DNA from: Croceivirga lutea
GTDB lineage: Bacteria > Bacteroidota > Bacteroidia > Flavobacteriales > Flavobacteriaceae
Reading direction: 5' to 3'
Assembly (NCBI RefSeq): GCF_014235875.1
Contig: NZ_JACJUK010000002.1
Location: 372,001-436,000, forward strand
Length of the DNA stretch: 64,000 nucleotides
A model generated the notes under the pieces. The model was not told where the DNA came from. It searched no databases and worked only from the letters and a program-made list of their open reading frames with translations. The position numbers and the translations under genes are program-made. Of the stretch, positions 47,692 through 56,075 are shown piece after piece; position 1 is the stretch's first letter, and every line of letters starts with the position of its first letter.

Positions 47692-49462
47692 AAACTTTTT
47701 TTGCTTTAGCCATGCCTACTGTTTTCGCTAAAGAATCAATAGAAGCTTCTTTAATGCGTTTTATTGACTTAAAATTTTTCAACAACTGTTCGGCAGTTTT
47801 GGAGCCTATACCCTCAATGTTTTCTAATTCAGAATTAATTGCTGCCTTGCTTCTTTTATTTCTATGATGGGTGATACCAAATCTATGCGCTTCGTTACGG
47901 AGCTGTTGAATTATTTTAAGGGTTTCTGATTTTTTATCTAAATATAATGGTATTGGGTCTTCTGGAAAGTAAATCTCTTCTAATCTTTTAGCAATACCAA
48001 TAATGGCAATTTTACCTCGTAAGCCTAAAATTTCTAGACTTTTTAAGGCTGAAGAAAGTTGCCCTTTTCCACCATCTATTACAATTAATTGTGGTAGAGG
48101 TTCATCATCATTTAACAATCTTCTATAACGTCTAAAAACTACTTCTTCCATAGAGGCAAAATCATCTGGACCTTCTACAGTTTTTATATTAAAATGCCGG
48201 TAATCTTTTTTAGACGGCTTACCATTTTTAAATACTACACAAGCAGCTACGGGATTAGTTCCTTGTATATTAGAGTTGTCAAAGCACTCTATATGCGTAG
48301 GCTCTTCAGAAAGTCTCAAATCAGCTTTCATTTGTGCCATTAGTCGTTTTGTATGCCTATCTGGGTCCACAATTTTCATTTGCTTAAATCGCTCTTGTCT
48401 AAACAATTTGGCATTGTGTAAAGAAAATTCTATAAGTTTTTTCTTATCGCCCAATTTGGGAATGGTGACCTTTAAATTGCTTACCAATTTAACCGGAAAT
48501 TGAAGGTAAATCTCTTTAGAATCTGATTTAAAACGTTGCCGTATTTCTGTAATAGCTAGTTCTAATAATTCTTCATTAGTTTCATCTAGTTTTTTACGAA
48601 TTTCCATAGTATGAGAACGTACTATAGTACCGTAAGAAAGTTGTAAAAAGTTTACATAGCCGTGAGTTTCATCTGAAAAAATAGTAAAGACATCAACATT
48701 ACTGATTTTAGGATTTACAATTGTTGACTTGGATTGATAATTCTCTAAAACTTCAATCTTATTTTTTAATAACTGTGCTCTTTCAAACTCTAAATTAGCT
48801 GCCTCAGTCTTCATTTGCTTTTTTAAAAAGCTCAAAGCACTTTTAAAATTCCCTTTTAAAATCTGTCGTATATCTTCTATTTGTTGATTGTAGTCCTCAA
48901 GCGTTTGTTTGGCTTCACAAGGACCTTTGCAATTGCCTAAATGGTATTCTAAGCAAACTTTATATTTCTCAGCATCAATTTTGTCTTTTGACAAATCATA
49001 ATTACACGTTCTTAAAGAGTATACACTTTTGACCAATTCTAAAATGGTTCTTACCGTTTTCATACTAGTATATGGCCCAAAATATTCTGAACCATCATAG
49101 ATTAATCTACGTGTTGGAAAAATTCTGGGGAAACGTTCATTTTTTATGCATATCCAAGGGTAAGTTTTATCATCTCTTAAAAGAACATTATACCGTGGTT
49201 GATGTTCTTTTATAAGACTATTTTCTAGCAATAAAGCGTCAGACTCATTTTTTACTGAAATGGGTATAACCTTTACAATCTTGCTAACAAGAACTCTTGT
49301 TTTACCATTGTTATGCTTTTTAGTAAAGTAAGAAGTAACTCTTTTTTTTAAATTCTTTGCTTTTCCAACATAAATGAGTTTGCCCTGACTATCAAAAAAT
49401 TGATACACACCAGGGGAAGTGGGTAAAGTGCTGATTTGTACTTGAATTGGTACTTCTGACAT
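47675..49462 (-). CDS. uvrC: UvrABC system protein C
   Basis: UvrC makes the dual incision in nucleotide excision repair. The 595-residue product has the GIY-YIG nuclease domain (about 11-95, PGVYQFFDSQGKLIYVGKAKNLKKR, given as PGVYQFFDSQGKLIYVGKA), a UVR domain (about 205-240, KKQMKTEAANLEFERA), the UvrC RNase H-like nuclease domain (about 370-540, ECFDNSNIQGTNPVA and VIDGGKGQLSSA), and C-terminal helix-hairpin-helix (about 550-595, IEGIGSKTAEQLLK). The length matches the family. The last 17 nt overlap the patatin gene. Confidence 0.97.
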   Translation of the reverse strand: MSEVPIQVQISTLPTSPGVYQFFDSQGKLIYVGKAKNLKKRVTSYFTKKHNNGKTRVLVSKIVKVIPISVKNESDALLLENSLIKEHQPRYNVLLRDDKTYPWICIKNERFPRIFPTRRLIYDGSEYFGPYTSMKTVRTILELVKSVYSLRTCNYDLSKDKIDAEKYKVCLEYHLGNCKGPCEAKQTLEDYNQQIEDIRQILKGNFKSALSFLKKQMKTEAANLEFERAQLLKNKIEVLENYQSKSTIVNPKISNVDVFTIFSDETHGYVNFLQLSYGTIVRSHTMEIRKKLDETNEELLELAITEIRQRFKSDSKEIYLQFPVKLVSNLKVTIPKLGDKKKLIEFSLHNAKLFRQERFKQMKIVDPDRHTKRLMAQMKADLRLSEEPTHIECFDNSNIQGTNPVAACVVFKNGKPSKKDYRHFNIKTVEGPDDFASMEEVVFRRYRRLLNDDEPLPQLIVIDGGKGQLSSALKSLEILGLRGKIAIIGIAKRLEEIYFPEDPIPLYLDKKSETLKIIQQLRNEAHRFGITHHRNKRSKAAINSELENIEGIGSKTAEQLLKNFKSIKRIKEASIDSLAKTVGMAKAKKVYESFH

Positions 49463-49848
49463 TTATTTAATTGAAAAATCTTTCTAAAAATGAATAAAAT
49501 TTACTGGCCTACGCGTAACTAATTTCAATAATAGTATAAAATTAGAAGATATGGCTAACATTCTGTATTACAACTAAAATAACTTAGATATTACCTTTTT
49601 AAAACATTTAATTAATACCTAAACCATGCTAAAATTTGTTAATTTTTATGCAGTTCATCGTTTAAAATTAACCGTTTATGGAATTTTTTATTCATTTTTC
49701 GTTATATTTAATCCACCAAAAATGATATATGGAAAATTATTTAATCGTTTTAGGTATGTATTTAGTACTGATGCTGTTCTTTAAAATTTATTTCGCAGTA
49801 TCCTCTAGAGACTAATCTAAAACTCCCCCGGATTAATCAACATAATCA
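49463..49848. other. Intergenic region with CGTT repeats and a small ORF
   Basis: This 386-base gap lies between divergent uvrC and the cyclo-ligase gene. Apart from the 28-codon ORF at 49729, it holds three CGTT-containing motifs on the plus strand: ATCGTTTAA (49658-49666), ACCGTTTAT (49672-49680), and TCGTTATA (49699-49706). The first two are direct repeats 14 bp apart. They could be a regulator site for the gene(s) to the right. No stable hairpin is visible. Confidence 0.35.
49729..49815 (+). CDS. Possible small membrane peptide (28 residues)
   Basis: An ATG at 49729 opens a 28-codon frame ending TAA at 49813-49815. The peptide is one hydrophobic helix (LIVLGMYLVLMLFFKIYF) with a short polar tail (AVSSRD), which is the shape of a single-span small membrane protein. 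It sits in an otherwise long gap, downstream of a CGTT repeat cluster and a TATATTTA motif that could serve as a -7 element. With such a short frame, chance cannot be excluded. Confidence 0.35.
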   Translation: MENYLIVLGMYLVLMLFFKIYFAVSSRD

Positions 49849-50406
49849 ATGTTGAAACAAGAACTTAGAAAGGCCTATAAAGCAAAAAGAGATGCGTTAA
49901 GCCTGAAAGATTTACAAGAATACAGTCTTAAAATTTCCAATAGGATATTACAACTTCCTATATGGAAATTTTCTTTTTTTCACCTCTTCTTACCTATTGC
50001 TCACAACAAAGAAATTGATACTGAACCATTACTTACTTTACTCTTAGGCAAAGACAAAAATGTTGTAATTCCGAAAGTTAATGGTAACAACTTAGACCAT
50101 TTTCTACTCACAGATAACACCCAATTAAAATTAAATAAATGGGGTATTCCAGAGCCAGAAAACGGTATTGCAGTAAATGAAAAACAGATAGATGTAGTGT
50201 TTATACCACTATTAGCTTTTGATGAAAAAGGTAATAGAGTTGGTTATGGTAAAGGTTTTTACGACCGTTTTTTAGAGAATTGTAGACCCGAAACTATTAA
50301 GATAGGATTATCCTATTTTAAAGCTGAAAAAGAAATTTCTGGTATTGAAGAGACTGATATACCGCTAAACTATTGCGTTACCCCAGAAAAAACCTACTAT
50401 TTCTAA
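49849..50406 (+). CDS. 5-formyltetrahydrofolate cyclo-ligase
   Basis: This enzyme uses ATP to convert 5-formyl-THF to 5,10-methenyl-THF. The 185-residue product has the family's N-terminal basic helix (RKAYKAKRDALS), the VVIPKVNGNNLDHFLL segment, the WGIPEP loop, and the conserved GYGKGFYDRFL motif that binds substrate. The 3' end overlaps the convergent lspA gene by 4 nt. Confidence 0.93.
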   Translation: MLKQELRKAYKAKRDALSLKDLQEYSLKISNRILQLPIWKFSFFHLFLPIAHNKEIDTEPLLTLLLGKDKNVVIPKVNGNNLDHFLLTDNTQLKLNKWGIPEPENGIAVNEKQIDVVFIPLLAFDEKGNRVGYGKGFYDRFLENCRPETIKIGLSYFKAEKEISGIEETDIPLNYCVTPEKTYYF

Positions 50407-51023
50407 TCTTCGCTTTTAGCAAAAGCTCTTTTGTTAAAAATTATCAATACCGCTACACCTATACTAATGGCAGAATCAGCAATATTGAATATAGGTTCAA
50501 AAAATCTAAAATTACTACCCCCAAATTTTGGAACCCATTCTGGCCATCTGGTATCAATAAGTGGAAAGTAAAGCATATCTACAACCTTACCATGAAACAA
50601 TTTACCATAAGGTTCATCAGAGAATAATGTGGCTATGCTGTTATGGCTGTCGTTAAAAATAACGCCATAAAAAACAGAATCAATAATATTACCTAAAGCA
50701 CCGGCAAAGATTAAAGACACGGCCAAAATTAAAACACCTGGAGATTTCTTCTTAATAATATCATACAACCAATAACCAATACCAGCTATAGCAAATAGTC
50801 TAAATATGGTTAAAATTAATTTTCCTAAAGATTCTGATAACGGGAAAATATCACTCAATTTAGTACCCCATGCAGCACCTTCATTTTCAATAAAAAGAAT
50901 TCTAAACCAACTAAAAACCTGAACAGATTCACCTAAAACAAAATTTGTCTTGATATAAACTTTTGAAATTTGGTCTATCAGCAAGATTAAAATTATAATT
51001 GCTAAAGATTTTTTAAGATTCAT
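50403..51023 (-). CDS. lspA: Lipoprotein signal peptidase (signal peptidase II)
   Basis: LspA cleaves the signal peptide of prolipoproteins after lipidation. The 206-residue product has four membrane helices and both catalytic Asp motifs: GNIIDSVFYG and FNIADSAISIG. Bacteroidota LspA proteins often carry the extra periplasmic segment seen here (about 125-155). I use the ATG at 51023; the ORF from 51044 adds 7 residues. The ileS-dksA-like-hypothetical-lspA order fits the recurrent ileS/lspA neighbourhood. Many lipoproteins in this window would be its substrates. Confidence 0.96.
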   Translation of the reverse strand: MNLKKSLAIIILILLIDQISKVYIKTNFVLGESVQVFSWFRILFIENEGAAWGTKLSDIFPLSESLGKLILTIFRLFAIAGIGYWLYDIIKKKSPGVLILAVSLIFAGALGNIIDSVFYGVIFNDSHNSIATLFSDEPYGKLFHGKVVDMLYFPLIDTRWPEWVPKFGGSNFRFFEPIFNIADSAISIGVAVLIIFNKRAFAKSED

Positions 51024-51053
51024 TTTTCTAAATAGATGCGGCAAAAATAGCCA

Positions 51054-51680
51054 TTATAATTTGGTTCGTTGGATTTCGATATTTCCTTCTACTGTTGATA
51101 GCTCATAGGTAAAAATACCTTCTGGAATTTTAGCTGCTGTAACTTTTCCATAAACACTATTAGCCATAATAGAACCTTCATTTGTTTTTAAAAGCACATT
51201 GCCTTTTTGTGTTTTTATCTGAGCTCTTTCTGCTGTACCTAACAACACACAAGAACCTGACGCTAAACTGGCTGAAAACAATCTAAAGTCTCCTATGGCA
51301 TTAATATTCGTTGAAGCACCAAACATTTTAACTCTAGCGTTTTCTGGTACAACCACCTTTAACTCAATAGAAACAAATGTAAGCGCACCAAACTTGGTGT
51401 CTCTTTCTAAATAATTGGGTTGAAATACTGTACTTACAAGAAGATTATTACCATCTTCTTCAATAGTTACCACAACATCTTCTTTGTCTGTGCCACCAAC
51501 TTCAGCTTCAATTTCTATATGATTGGTTTTTTGAGTTATAATTGAAATGCTATAACAACCTGTTAAATCAAAACTTACTTCTTGTATCTCTGGATTAAAT
51601 ATGGATTTCACCATTTTCTTTTGTGCACTGGTGAAACAACAACATAGCCAAAAGAAAATAATGGGTATAGTAAACCGCAT
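51054..51680 (-). CDS. Exported protein of unknown function (beta-helix-like adhesin type)
   Basis: The 208-residue product has a signal peptide (MRFTIPIIFFWLCCCFTSAQ), then a beta-rich region (about 25-208) with repeating strand-turn units (KGNVLLKTNEGSIMANSVYGKV) like those of the DUF4097/DUF2807 putative adhesin families. Its start at 51680 lies 4 nt from the end of the DksA-like gene, and it is followed 30 nt later by lspA, so it lies inside the ileS-lspA operon. Its role is unknown. The ORF upstream to 51710 adds only 10 residues before the signal peptide. Confidence 0.65.
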   Translation of the reverse strand: MRFTIPIIFFWLCCCFTSAQKKMVKSIFNPEIQEVSFDLTGCYSISIITQKTNHIEIEAEVGGTDKEDVVVTIEEDGNNLLVSTVFQPNYLERDTKFGALTFVSIELKVVVPENARVKMFGASTNINAIGDFRLFSASLASGSCVLLGTAERAQIKTQKGNVLLKTNEGSIMANSVYGKVTAAKIPEGIFTYELSTVEGNIEIQRTKL

Positions 51681-51684
51681 AGGT

Positions 51685-52068
51685 CTACTTTTGCATATTC
51701 TTTGCCTCAATACTTAATGTAGCGTGTGGTACTAATTTTAAACGCTCTTTATTGATTAATTTACCTGTTACACGGCAAATACCATAGGTCTTGTTCTCAA
51801 TTCTTAGAAGTGCGTTTTTAAGGTCTCTGATAAACTTTTCTTGACGAATAGCTAACTGCGTATTTGCCTCTTTACTCATAGTTTCAGAACCCTCTTCAAA
51901 AGCTTTAAAGGTAGGCGAAGTGTCATCTGTACCATTATTACCGTCATTCATATATGAACTTTTTAAAAGGTCTAAATGACTTTTAGCTTTTTCTATTTTT
52001 TCTTCGATGATTGATTTGAATTCTGCCAAATCTGCATCTGAGTATCTAATTTTTAAATCGTCTGCCAT
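51685..52068 (-). CDS. TraR/DksA-family protein with degenerate zinc finger
   Basis: The 127-residue product shows the helical N-terminal region and C-terminal motif of DksA/TraR proteins. The conserved YGICRVTGKLINKERLKLVPHAT segment (given as YGICRVTGKLI and RLKLVPHAT) is characteristic. Only one Cys is left of the four-Cys zinc finger; this is usual in the Bacteroidota members, so RNA-polymerase binding of DksA type is plausible but zinc is not expected. It starts at the ATG 52068 (3 nt into the ileS stop region, with a short overlap), inside the ileS operon. Confidence 0.88.
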   Translation of the reverse strand: MADDLKIRYSDADLAEFKSIIEEKIEKAKSHLDLLKSSYMNDGNNGTDDTSPTFKAFEEGSETMSKEANTQLAIRQEKFIRDLKNALLRIENKTYGICRVTGKLINKERLKLVPHATLSIEAKNMQK

Positions 52069-52070
52069 TT

Positions 52071-55000
52071 TCAATGCTTTTTAATCAACAATTTTGTGTT
52101 CACGTTGTCGAAGTCTACGACAATGCCTTCATCCAAATTATCAACTAACATTAAATTTGCTGTAAGCGTTTCGCTTTTTAAATAATGCTCGTTGCTTGCA
52201 ATGGCTTCTTCGACATAGCCATCTTTTTGGACCTTTAGTTCTATTTGGTCTGTAACCTCTAAACCAGATTCTTTTCTTAAATTTTGAATGCGGTTAACCA
52301 ATTCTCTTGCTACACCTTCTTTCTTAAGCTCTTCATCAATAGTAACGTCTAAAGCTACTGTAAGGGGTCCAGAGTTGGCAACCAGCCATCCCTCAATATC
52401 CTGAGAGGTTATTTCTACATCCGTTAACTGTAATTTAATTGTTTTAGTATTTAGGTTAACTGAAATTTCGCCCTCCTGTTCAATTTTTGCGATATCCTCT
52501 TGACTAAACTTTGATACTACCCCAGCAATCTGCTTCATTTCTTTACCAAATTTTGGACCCAATACCTTAAAATTCGGCTTAATCTGCTTAACTAAAATAT
52601 CAGAAGCGTCGTCCATCAACTCAATACCTTTTACGTTAACTTCTGATTTTATTAATTCAGAAACTGATTCCAAAGTTTCTTTTTGATGGGCATTCAACAC
52701 CGGAATCATTACTCGTTTTAATGGCTGTCTGACTTTAATCTTTTCTTTTTGTCTAATTGACAATACTAAAGAAGAAACCTTTTGCGCAGTTTGCATTTTT
52801 TCTTCTAAAGTTTGATTTACCGCTTGATCATTAAACTCTGGAAAGTTTGCTAAATGCACACTTTCATGACTTTCTTTCTGGGTAACTGCGTTTAAATCTT
52901 TATACAGCTGATCAGCAAAAAAAGGTGCTATAGGAGCCATTAATTTTGCGGTTACTTCTAAACAGTGATACAATGTTTGGTATGCAGATATTTTATCTTC
53001 TTGATAGTCACCTTTCCAAAACCGTCTTCTACTTAATCTAACATACCAGTTACTTAGATTTTCTTGAACAAAATCAGAAATTGCCCTCGCAGCTTTGGTG
53101 GGTTCATAGTCGGCATAGGCCGAATCAACTTTATTAATTAACGTATTAAGTTCAGAAAGTATCCACTGATCTAACTCAGGTCTTTTTGCTAAGCTTATTT
53201 GTTCTTCACTGTTGGTAAAACCATCAATATTAGCATACAGTGCAAAAAAAGAATAGGTGTTATAAAGTGTACCAAAAAACTTGCGTTTTACTTCTGCAAC
53301 CCCGTCAATATCAAACTTTAAATTGTCCCAAGGGTTTGCATTAGAAATCATATACCAACGTGTTGGGTCAGCACCATGTTCTTTAATAGTTGCAAAGGGG
53401 TCAACAGCATTGCCTAGACGTTTAGACATTTTTTTACCCTCTTTGTCTAGAACTAAACCATTTGACACTACATTTTTATACGCCACAGAATCAAAAACTA
53501 GTGTTCCGATAGCATGTAAAGTATAAAACCATCCACGTGTTTGGTCGACACCCTCGGCAATAAAATCTGCCGGATATGTAGTACCCTTGTCAATAAAATC
53601 TTTGTTTTCAAAAGGGTAGTGCCATTGTGCGTAAGGCATAGAACCACTATCAAACCAAACATCAATTAAATCAGATTCACGTTTCATTGGTTTTCCACTT
53701 TTAGAAACCAATGTAATTTGATCAACAATGTTTTTGTGTAGGTCTATTTTATCGTAGTTAGCTTCGCTCATATCGCCAACCACAAAATCTTCAAAAATAT
53801 CAGTATCCATAAATCCGGCTTCAATAGCTTTAGCCATTTCTTCCTTCAATTGCGCTACTGAACCAATAATGATGGCTTCTTTACCGTCGTCTGTTCTCCA
53901 AATAGGTAAGGGTATACCCCAATAACGTGAACGTGATAAATTCCAGTCGTTTGCGTTAGCTAACCAATTGCCAAATCTACCTTCACCTGTAGATTTTGGT
54001 TTCCAATTAATACCCTGATTTAATTCGAACATACGGTCTCTGACCTTTGTGATTTCTATAAACCAAGAGTCTAACGGATAATATAAAATTGGCTTATCTG
54101 TACGCCAACAATTTGGATAACTGTGTAAGTATTTTTCAACTTTGAACGCTTTGTTTTCAGTTTTTAATTTAATGGCTAGCTCAACGTCAACAGATTTTTC
54201 TGGAGCTTCACCAGCATTATAATATTCATTTTTAACATACTTACCACCAAGTTCTTGTAACTCTGGACGAAACCTACCCTGTAAGTCTACTAAAGGTACC
54301 GGATTGTTATTTTCATCTAATACCAACATTGGTGGTACTGGCGGATTTGCCTGTTTTGCCACCATAGCATCATCAGCACCAAAAGTTGGGGCAGTATGTA
54401 CAATACCTGTACCGTCTTCTGTTGTTACAAAATCTCCAGCAATAACTCTAAAGGCATCTTCTGGGTTTTGATAAGGCAAAGTGTAATCTAATAATTGTTC
54501 ATAACGTGTACCAACTAGTTCTTTGCCTTTAAGTTCAGTAATAATTTTAAAGGGTATTTTCTTTGCACCTGCTTCAAAGGAGTTAAAATCTTCATCAGAT
54601 TCGGCCTCATAAAACTTTCCTGAAAATTGTTTACCCACCAAAGCTTTTGCCACTATTACGTTTACTGGCTCAAAAGTGTACTGGTTAAAAGACTTAACCA
54701 ATACATAGTCTATTTTTGGGCCTACCGTTAAAGCGGTATTAGATGGCAAGGTCCAAGGGGTGGTTGTCCATGCAATGAAATAAATTTCTCCTTTTTCTTT
54801 TAACGCTGCCGGCAAGGTTTCATCAATTGCCTTGAACTGGGCTGTTACAGTAGTATCTGTAACATCTTGGTATGTTCCTGGCTGGTTAAGCTCATGCGAA
54901 CTTAAACCTGTACCTGCCTTTGGAGAATAGGGTTGAATAGTGTAACCCTTATAAATTAAACCTTTATCATAGATTTGTTTTAAAAGCCACCAAACACTCT

Positions 55001-55475
55001 CCATGTATTTGCTCTTATAGGTTATGTAGGCATCATCAATATCTGCCCAATACCCTATTTTCTCTGTCATATCTACCCAAACATCTGTATAACGCATCAC
55101 CGCTTTTCGGCAAGCATCATTATATTCTTCGACAGAGATTTTTTTACCAATATCTTCTTTGGTAATGCCTAATTCTTTTTCAACTCCAAGTTCTATAGGT
55201 AAACCATGAGTATCCCAACCTGCTTTACGTTTTACTTGAAAACCTTTCATGGTCTTATAGCGAGGAAAAATATCTTTAATGGTACGTGCCATTACATGGT
55301 GTATACCAGGCATACCATTAGCAGAAGGCGGCCCTTCATAGAAAACAAAATTATCTTTGCCATCTCTTGAAGAAACACTTTTCTCAAAAATATTTTCTTG
55401 CTTCCAAAAAGCAAGAATCTCTTCTCCAACTTTTGGAAGGTTAAGTCCTTTGTACTCTTTAAACCTCTTACCCAT
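52071..55475 (-). CDS. ileS: Isoleucine--tRNA ligase
   Basis: The 1134-residue product is a class Ia synthetase with the HIGH-type motif in PPSANGMPGIHH, the KMSKR motif (GKKMSKRLGN, about residue 695), the editing (CP1) domain between them (about 195-400), and a C-terminal anticodon-binding region and tail (about 750-1134). The length and the sequence of the C-terminal part are like the eukaryote-type (IleRS2) group that lacks the C-terminal zinc-binding module, a group often associated with mupirocin resistance (inference). The gene heads the operon with dksA-like and lspA genes. Confidence 0.97.
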   Translation of the reverse strand: MGKRFKEYKGLNLPKVGEEILAFWKQENIFEKSVSSRDGKDNFVFYEGPPSANGMPGIHHVMARTIKDIFPRYKTMKGFQVKRKAGWDTHGLPIELGVEKELGITKEDIGKKISVEEYNDACRKAVMRYTDVWVDMTEKIGYWADIDDAYITYKSKYMESVWWLLKQIYDKGLIYKGYTIQPYSPKAGTGLSSHELNQPGTYQDVTDTTVTAQFKAIDETLPAALKEKGEIYFIAWTTTPWTLPSNTALTVGPKIDYVLVKSFNQYTFEPVNVIVAKALVGKQFSGKFYEAESDEDFNSFEAGAKKIPFKIITELKGKELVGTRYEQLLDYTLPYQNPEDAFRVIAGDFVTTEDGTGIVHTAPTFGADDAMVAKQANPPVPPMLVLDENNNPVPLVDLQGRFRPELQELGGKYVKNEYYNAGEAPEKSVDVELAIKLKTENKAFKVEKYLHSYPNCWRTDKPILYYPLDSWFIEITKVRDRMFELNQGINWKPKSTGEGRFGNWLANANDWNLSRSRYWGIPLPIWRTDDGKEAIIIGSVAQLKEEMAKAIEAGFMDTDIFEDFVVGDMSEANYDKIDLHKNIVDQITLVSKSGKPMKRESDLIDVWFDSGSMPYAQWHYPFENKDFIDKGTTYPADFIAEGVDQTRGWFYTLHAIGTLVFDSVAYKNVVSNGLVLDKEGKKMSKRLGNAVDPFATIKEHGADPTRWYMISNANPWDNLKFDIDGVAEVKRKFFGTLYNTYSFFALYANIDGFTNSEEQISLAKRPELDQWILSELNTLINKVDSAYADYEPTKAARAISDFVQENLSNWYVRLSRRRFWKGDYQEDKISAYQTLYHCLEVTAKLMAPIAPFFADQLYKDLNAVTQKESHESVHLANFPEFNDQAVNQTLEEKMQTAQKVSSLVLSIRQKEKIKVRQPLKRVMIPVLNAHQKETLESVSELIKSEVNVKGIELMDDASDILVKQIKPNFKVLGPKFGKEMKQIAGVVSKFSQEDIAKIEQEGEISVNLNTKTIKLQLTDVEITSQDIEGWLVANSGPLTVALDVTIDEELKKEGVARELVNRIQNLRKESGLEVTDQIELKVQKDGYVEEAIASNEHYLKSETLTANLMLVDNLDEGIVVDFDNVNTKLLIKKH

Positions 55476-55629
55476 TCTTCTTATTCATGAAAGTTTGCAA
55501 AACTAAAAAAATAAGCGTTACTAAGCTTAGTCTCAAAGTGCTATATTTAACTAAATAATAATCTATTAACATAAATAGTAAGTGACTTTTTAATTCTATT
55601 TGTGTCTAACTATCAAAACCTATTAAGTA

Positions 55630-56016
55630 ATGAAAAAAGTAATTTTTGCCGTAATGGCATTTGTAATGGTTGCAGGAACCACTATTTCTTGCAAAGAAGC
55701 CGCTAAAAAAGCAGAAGAAGCTGCTGATGCAACTGAAAACGCTATGGACCAAGCAGGTGAAAACCTTAAAGAAGCTGGTGAAAATATAAAAGAGGCTGGT
55801 GAAAAAGCTATGGATGAAGCCAAGGAAGCTGGCGATTCTTTAAAAGAGGCTGGTGAAAAAGCTGTAGATAGCTTAAAAGCAGCTGGTGAAGCTGGAATGG
55901 AAAAAGCTAAGGAAATGGGTGAGGATGCCAAAAAAGCTGTAAATGAAGCTGGAGAAGATGCTAAAAAAACAGTTAATGAAGCAGCTGACAAAGTTAAAAC
56001 AGCAACTGACCACTAA
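55630..56016 (+). CDS. Helical-repeat lipoprotein (LEA/apolipoprotein-like)
   Basis: The 128-residue product has a short signal peptide with a lipobox-like TTISC (Cys21). From residue 22 to the end, it consists of 11-residue-type repeats rich in Ala, Lys, Glu and Gly: for example ENLKEAGENIK, EAGEKAMDEAK, EAGDSLKEAGE, EAGEKAVDSLK. This pattern is shared with late embryogenesis abundant group 3 and apolipoprotein-type amphipathic helices. Such repeats may contact lipid or form a flexible coiled coil; a stress-protective role is an inference. It stands alone with its own terminator. Confidence 0.75.
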   Translation: MKKVIFAVMAFVMVAGTTISCKEAAKKAEEAADATENAMDQAGENLKEAGENIKEAGEKAMDEAKEAGDSLKEAGEKAVDSLKAAGEAGMEKAKEMGEDAKKAVNEAGEDAKKTVNEAADKVKTATDH

Positions 56017-56040
56017 GAAACTATTTAAACATCCAATTTC

Positions 56041-56074
56041 AATCCTGTTCAACTTTTTGAGCAGGATTTTTTTA
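56041..56074 (+). terminator. Rho-independent terminator of the helical-repeat lipoprotein gene
   Basis: A 12-bp stem with one G-U pair (AATCCTGTTCAA and TTGAGCAGGATT, loop of 4) is followed by a run of T on the plus strand. Confidence 0.8.
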
Positions 56075-56075
56075 T

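Noticed and set aside
55623-55991. A 122-codon minus-strand ORF rich in Ser, Ala and Phe
   Set aside because: It is the antisense shadow of the helical-repeat lipoprotein gene; its repeats mirror the GAA/GCT codons of the real gene.
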